Shown: positions 60,088 to 64,000 of the stretch, piece by piece
Numbering within the stretch: position 1 is the first letter of the stretch
Layout of the letters: each line of letters opens with the position of its first letter
Assembly: GCF_003955665.1 (NCBI RefSeq)
Contig: NZ_RXHU01000075.1
Coordinates: forward strand, 61,670-125,669
Direction of reading: 5' to 3'
DNA: 64,000 nucleotides
DNA from: Paenibacillus whitsoniae
GTDB taxonomy: Bacteria; Bacillota; Bacilli; Paenibacillales; NBRC-103111
Notes under the pieces: generated by a model
Databases searched by the model: none
Told to the model about the DNA's origin: nothing
The model's input: only the letters and a program-made list of their open reading frames with translations
Translations under genes and position numbers: made by a program

Positions 60088-63000
60088 TCAGTTAGGCAGG
60101 ATCCGGAAGAAATCGAAATCGGCGTTAATCGCGCCTCCCCCGCCGCTGCGCTGCGTCCGCAGGCCGACCTTTGGATTTGTCAGAGAAACTCCTGTATACG
60201 CGGTGCCGATCGGCGTCCATTGCAAGGCGTCGCCGCTGAAGTAGCCGCTGAACGAGGTGCCGGTCTTGACCAGCTTCAGGTAAACGGGCGCGCTGCCGAA
60301 CGTGTCCGCGACAGGCGTCTGATAAGTTCCCGAACCGCCGATCTCTTTTAAAATGCGGAAATAATTGCCGCCGTTGTAGCCCCGTTCTACCTTGATGTAG
60401 TTGCTGTCGTCGACATAAACGATAAGCCCGGCGCTTTGATAGTTAGCGATCGGCGCGAACGATACTTTCGTCATCAGCGTAAAATCGCCCGAGTAAGGCG
60501 ACTGCAGCAGCAAATTTTCCTCGTTGTCGTTCGTGCTCCATAGGTCGCCGACTGCCGCGGCAATGCGCATATTGCCCGGATTGCCCGTCAGGCTCCAGTT
60601 CGCGCTTGCCTCCCGAACCCAACTCCACTGGCTGCCGAGCGACGCGGAATCAAAACGGTCGGAAGTATTCGTCTCCGTCACGTCGAAGTAATCAAAATCG
60701 GCGTTGATCGCGCCGCCCCCGCCGCTGCGCTGCGCCCGCAAGCCGATGCGCGGATTCGTCAGGGAGACGCCGGTAAATGTGTTGATCTGCGACCAGTTCA
60801 CATTATCGCTGCTGTAGTAGCCCGTGTAGGTCGTGCCTGCTTTGACCAGCTTGAGATAAACCGTGCCGCCAAGCGTATCCGTCTGCGTCTGTTGCGTACC
60901 CGTGCCGGCGACTTCCTTGGCGATGCGGAACTTGTTGCCGCCATTGTAGATGCGGTCGACCTTGATGTAGTTATCGTCGTCGCCGTAGACGATCAGCCCC
61001 GCGCTCTGATAGTTGGCGGTCGGGCTGAACGTCAGCTTCGTCGTCAGCGTAAAGTCGCCATAAGGCGCTTTGCGCAGCAAAATGTTGTTCTCGTTGTTAT
61101 TCGCGAACCACAAATCGCCGTTCGTCGCCGTAATACGCAGCTTGCCGGGCGCTGCCGTCAAGCTCCAGTTGGCGCCGTCTTCGCGCACCCAGCTCCAGCC
61201 GGAATCAAGCGCAGAGGCACCAAACGGGTCGTTGCGGTCGCTCAAGTCAACGATGGCGATGTCGTCAAAATAGGCGCTGCCATCCATCGAGCCTACGCCG
61301 AACTGTCCGCCACGGAATTCATTGTCCTTCGCGCGAAGCGCGATGGCGTTGTCCCAATAAATGTCCGTCGCTCCCGTCTTCCCGTTCCGATCGATAGTGA
61401 CGGTATGGTAATTGTTGTCCTTGATCCAGTCGTTGCCGTTGGAATCGGCAATTGGCGCGGCTACGCCGGCTTTCACCTTGTAAAGCTTGAAGCTCGCCGC
61501 CGCATTGTCGAGCCGCAGGAAGTAGTAATTGTTTGCATCTTGGTAGTTAAAAATGACGACACCGTTAGCCGCTGGAACGGTGGCAACGTCCTGCCCGAGC
61601 CGGGCTTTGAGCGTCAGCTTGAACGAGTCGAAGCTGCTGCCGTCGCGCAGCGCATATTCGCCCGGCCTTCCTCCCGAACCGGCAGCATAGCCGGAAGTGT
61701 TGATGAAGTAAGACTTGTCGCCGCTGTCCGTACCGACCGTCCAGCGTCCGGAAGTAACCGGCGACCAGCCGGCGGCGGAACCCGACTCGAAGCCGCTGGC
61801 GTCAGGCAATGGCGCACCCGGCAGCATCACCATATGCTCCGACCAATCGGCGACATCATTCGTCGTTGTGGAATTGCGATTCGTGACGAACGCAATCGTA
61901 TCGCCCGCTGCAACCGGCAGCAGCTCGTTGATCGCATATCCTTTCGTATCGTTAGCGGCTACTGTCTGCCATCCGGACAACGGCCATACGTTCGCGCCGT
62001 TCTTCGTCACTTTGACATTGACCCCGTCCCCCGACGCAAATGCATCATGGCTAGCCACATGCGCCGACAGCCAAACCGCGCCGGAAGCCGGGGCTACCCA
62101 ACTGCGCACGGCATCGCTCGAGGCGCCGGGAATCGCGTAAGCTGCCGTCAGCATCGGCGCTGTGTCGCCGCTCGCCGAGTACCGCGCCGGATAATAGCGC
62201 GCGATGTTGAAATAAGCGAAATCGGCATTGCCGGAGGAAGCGCCGGAACTATACATCGCTTCGAGGCCGACGCGCGGGTTGATCAGCGGCACGTTCACGA
62301 GCGGCGCTGCGAGTGCCGTCCACGCGGACCCATCGGCGCTGTAGTACGCTGTCACTGTATTGCCCAGCTTCACGAGCCTCAAGTACAGATCGCCCGTTAT
62401 GTCTGGTACCGGAGATGAGATCGAGCGGGACGTCTGATTGTACTCGTTCACTACGCGGAGCTGCCGACTGCCGTTATAAGCCCTCTCCACCTTGATGTAA
62501 TTATCGTCGTTGACATACAGAATAAGACCCGCCGCTTGATAATTGGCGCTTGTTGCAAAGCTCAGCTTCGTTTCGGCGACAAAATCCGAATATTGCGGCG
62601 TCTGCAGCAGAATATTTTTCTGTCCCGTGCTTGTGGCCCAAATATCGCCATTCGACGTCGTTATGCGCATCGAGCCGGGGTTGGCGCTCAAGCTCCACTT
62701 CGTATTGTCCTCGTTTACCCAGCTCCACTGGGAGCCGAGCGTGCCGGACGTGAAGCTGTCCGTTCCCGCCGTCTCGGATGCGCTTCCACCGCCGTTATGC
62801 CAGGTGAGCGGCGCCTGGGCGGAGCCGTTGTCGCCGAGCTGCAGCCAGCCCGCCGTCCCCTGCGCAGCGCCGAAATCGGCAGCGGCATCATAGGTCGCGG
62901 ACGCCGGACGAACGGCGTACACGTAATCGCCGCTTCGCGCGAACGGAACCGCCTCGCCGTTGAGCGTTACCGTCGTCGCGGACGGCGCGTAGATCGCCAC

Positions 63001-64000
63001 GGCGTTCGCCACGCTCGTGTCGCGCACCAGCGTGCCTCCGCTGATTTCGAGCGCAGCGCCATTCCAGCGTACGCCAATGTCGCCTATGCGCTCATCCGAC
63101 GAAATCAGCGCGCTGCCGCTGCGCTTCAGTGTTTTGCCATCTCGGATCGCAGCGGTCTGCAGCGCGCCGGCGGACGTTTCTTCGGCATACGCCATTTTGC
63201 CGTCGAAGGCGTAGCTGCCGTACGATCGCAACGTTTCCGGAGCCGCTTCATGCGACAGGTAGTAGTATCCGTTATTGCCGCCGGCTCCGTCATTCAGTCC
63301 GACCTTTAAAGCGGTTGCAACGGTGGTCGGAACGGACGGCGTTACGGTCAAGCGAGTCGTTGTCACGTTGCGCGACGTATTCGCCGGCAGCGGGTAAAGC
63401 ACAGTGTCGAACGAAGCGTCGCCGGCGACGGTTTTCTCGTATTTGGCGAACTTCTCGTTGTAGGTCGTCGTGACCCCGTAATAACCATCGGCGAGCGAGG
63501 CCGTCACAGAAGAAGGGTCGGCAGGAACGATGAGGATGTTAGGCTCATTCGTGAAATGCGACGTTGTCGCTTTCGTCGTGCCGTTCTGGGTCGGATTGGC
63601 GCCAGGCAGCAGGTGCCAGTTCGTTTCGTAATGATTCGCCGTTTCGCCGCCGGTCACGTGATCCGACACGATCCAGTAATCAGGCCGTAGGAAGAGCACG
63701 TCGCGAGTATGCGTAAAACCGGCATTCGCATACGTAACGCCTTCGGCGAAATCGAACACGTCGTTGGTCGCGAACCGGTTCATTTCATCGATGTTGACAC
63801 TTCCTTCCGTTTTGTAAGCGTCCTGCACGATGTTGTTGATTTTGAGCGTATTGTGCGATTCCACGTTATTGAACTGCCAGTTCGAAGACGTGTCGCTGCT
63901 CAGGTACGAGTTGACGCCCGTATCCGTCAACAGTACTTTGCCGAAGCCGTACGCGATGACAGCATTCTGGTCGCGATGTCCGTGCGGCCCTCCGCGGTTC
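60088..64000 (-). CDS. Heparinase II/III-like protein with repeated lectin-like domains, N-terminus outside window
   Basis: 1303 residues are visible; the frame is open to the right edge, so the N-terminal part is missing. The first 410 visible residues are the beta-sandwich half of a heparinase II/III (polysaccharide lyase) protein: GPHGHRDQNAV (5-15), YGFGKVLLTDTG, ESHNTLKINNIVQ and WIVSDHVTGGE. Then a concanavalin-A-like module (about 413-608), a segment ending DWSEHMVMLPG (to 728), a LamG-like module (about 730-923; DANNYYFLRLDN) and two more concanavalin-A-like modules (925-1110, 1111-1303), each starting GSQWSWV or GWSWVRED with WSL soon after. It probably breaks down an acidic glycan extracellularly. 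No SLH repeat is present at the C-terminus. Confidence 0.85.
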   Translation of the reverse strand, partial: NRGGPHGHRDQNAVIAYGFGKVLLTDTGVNSYLSSDTSSNWQFNNVESHNTLKINNIVQDAYKTEGSVNIDEMNRFATNDVFDFAEGVTYANAGFTHTRDVLFLRPDYWIVSDHVTGGETANHYETNWHLLPGANPTQNGTTKATTSHFTNEPNILIVPADPSSVTASLADGYYGVTTTYNEKFAKYEKTVAGDASFDTVLYPLPANTSRNVTTTRLTVTPSVPTTVATALKVGLNDGAGGNNGYYYLSHEAAPETLRSYGSYAFDGKMAYAEETSAGALQTAAIRDGKTLKRSGSALISSDERIGDIGVRWNGAALEISGGTLVRDTSVANAVAIYAPSATTVTLNGEAVPFARSGDYVYAVRPASATYDAAADFGAAQGTAGWLQLGDNGSAQAPLTWHNGGGSASETAGTDSFTSGTLGSQWSWVNEDNTKWSLSANPGSMRITTSNGDIWATSTGQKNILLQTPQYSDFVAETKLSFATSANYQAAGLILYVNDDNYIKVERAYNGSRQLRVVNEYNQTSRSISSPVPDITGDLYLRLVKLGNTVTAYYSADGSAWTALAAPLVNVPLINPRVGLEAMYSSGASSGNADFAYFNIARYYPARYSASGDTAPMLTAAYAIPGASSDAVRSWVAPASGAVWLSAHVASHDAFASGDGVNVKVTKNGANVWPLSGWQTVAANDTKGYAINELLPVAAGDTIAFVTNRNSTTTNDVADWSEHMVMLPGAPLPDASGFESGSAAGWSPVTSGRWTVGTDSGDKSYFINTSGYAAGSGGRPGEYALRDGSSFDSFKLTLKARLGQDVATVPAANGVVIFNYQDANNYYFLRLDNAAASFKLYKVKAGVAAPIADSNGNDWIKDNNYHTVTIDRNGKTGATDIYWDNAIALRAKDNEFRGGQFGVGSMDGSAYFDDIAIVDLSDRNDPFGASALDSGWSWVREDGANWSLTAAPGKLRITATNGDLWFANNNENNILLRKAPYGDFTLTTKLTFSPTANYQSAGLIVYGDDDNYIKVDRIYNGGNKFRIAKEVAGTGTQQTQTDTLGGTVYLKLVKAGTTYTGYYSSDNVNWSQINTFTGVSLTNPRIGLRAQRSGGGGAINADFDYFDVTETNTSDRFDSASLGSQWSWVREASANWSLTGNPGNMRIAAAVGDLWSTNDNEENLLLQSPYSGDFTLMTKVSFAPIANYQSAGLIVYVDDSNYIKVERGYNGGNYFRILKEIGGSGTYQTPVADTFGSAPVYLKLVKTGTSFSGYFSGDALQWTPIGTAYTGVSLTNPKVGLRTQRSGGGGAINADFDFFRILPN
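60090..61210. repeat. Tandem duplication of a lectin-like coding module
   Basis: The two C-terminal modules (60090-60660 and 60690-61210) are clearly similar at the DNA level, e.g. both contain CCGCCGCTGCGCTGCG with matching flanks 600 bases apart. A third, more distant copy lies at about 62180-62760. This points to duplication within the gene. Confidence 0.8.

Noticed and set aside
60892..62418. Open frame of 508 codons on the plus strand
   Set aside because: Antisense to the repeated lectin-like modules; no ribosome site and no recognisable motifs.
1..64000. tRNA, rRNA, prophage and insertion sequences
   Set aside because: No cloverleaf, rRNA segment, transposase, integrase or phage structural gene was seen in the reading of both strands.

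Overview
The window looks like a chromosomal segment of a spore-forming, low- to mid-GC Firmicute of the Paenibacillus group. The signs are large secreted proteins with S-layer-homology (SLH) repeats, a YesMN-type sensor pair beside a sugar ABC importer, LiaFSR and Bce-type envelope-stress modules, a gamma-type spore protein, strong AGGAGG ribosome sites, and GlnR-like and NrdR-like operator sequences. I see no rRNA, tRNA, CRISPR array, prophage or insertion sequence.

Layout. 1-6.8 kb: two SLH surface proteins on the minus strand, one cut by the left edge and one a GH27-like glycosidase. 7-10 kb: a PD-(D/E)XK-fold protein overlapping tail to tail with a thioredoxin-reductase-like enzyme, then an MFS transporter. 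10.1-17 kb: a sugar ABC importer (solute-binding protein and two permeases, no ATPase) divergent from its YesM/YesN-type two-component system. 17-18.8 kb: a coiled-coil membrane protein with a phosphodiester-glycosidase-like protein, then a 35-residue membrane peptide. 18.8-24.7 kb: AbrB-like regulator, TrmL, an orphan PhoP-like response regulator and a block of membrane proteins with a small HTH regulator. 24.7-25.5 kb: a noncoding stretch rich in palindromic and direct repeats. 25.5-29.2 kb: a DHA2 efflux pump and a DUF4004-bactofilin-bactofilin operon. 29.3-33.8 kb: a complete BceRS-BceAB-like peptide-antibiotic sensing and detoxification module with a clear operator. 34-47.8 kb: mostly housekeeping genes (nrdIEF, serC, mug, DUF1501/DUF1800 pair, FMN reductase, glnA, aroF, DUF2062, ispH). 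47.8-55.3 kb: HtrA protease followed by an MprAB-like two-component system, a YugN-like protein and liaFSR. 55.5-60 kb: ammonium transporter, a small coiled-coil protein, an unusual chemoreceptor, a gamma-type SASP and a 3D-domain protein. 60-64 kb: the C-terminal part of a huge heparinase II/III-like protein with repeated lectin-like modules, cut by the right edge.

Functional themes. (i) Polysaccharide capture and breakdown: SLH-anchored enzymes, sugar ABC importer with YesMN control, heparinase-like enzyme. (ii) Envelope stress: BceRS-AB, LiaFSR and HtrA with an MprAB-like pair lie within 26 kb of each other. (iii) Nitrogen: glnA and amt both carry GlnR/TnrA-type boxes upstream, although they are 11 kb apart and on opposite strands.

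Best candidates for a second look are the near-perfect BceR-type operator between the kinase and ABC genes, the HtrA/MprAB-like pairing with a 14-base-period direct repeat upstream of htrA, the orphan PhoP-like regulator preceded by Pho-box-like hexamers, the operator-in-promoter in front of the DUF4004-bactofilin operon, the receptor with its sensor domain at the C-terminus, and the repeat-rich intergenic islands at 24.8-25.2 kb and 33.9-34.1 kb. None of these amounts to proof of a wholly new system. All family calls come from reading motifs, without database searches.
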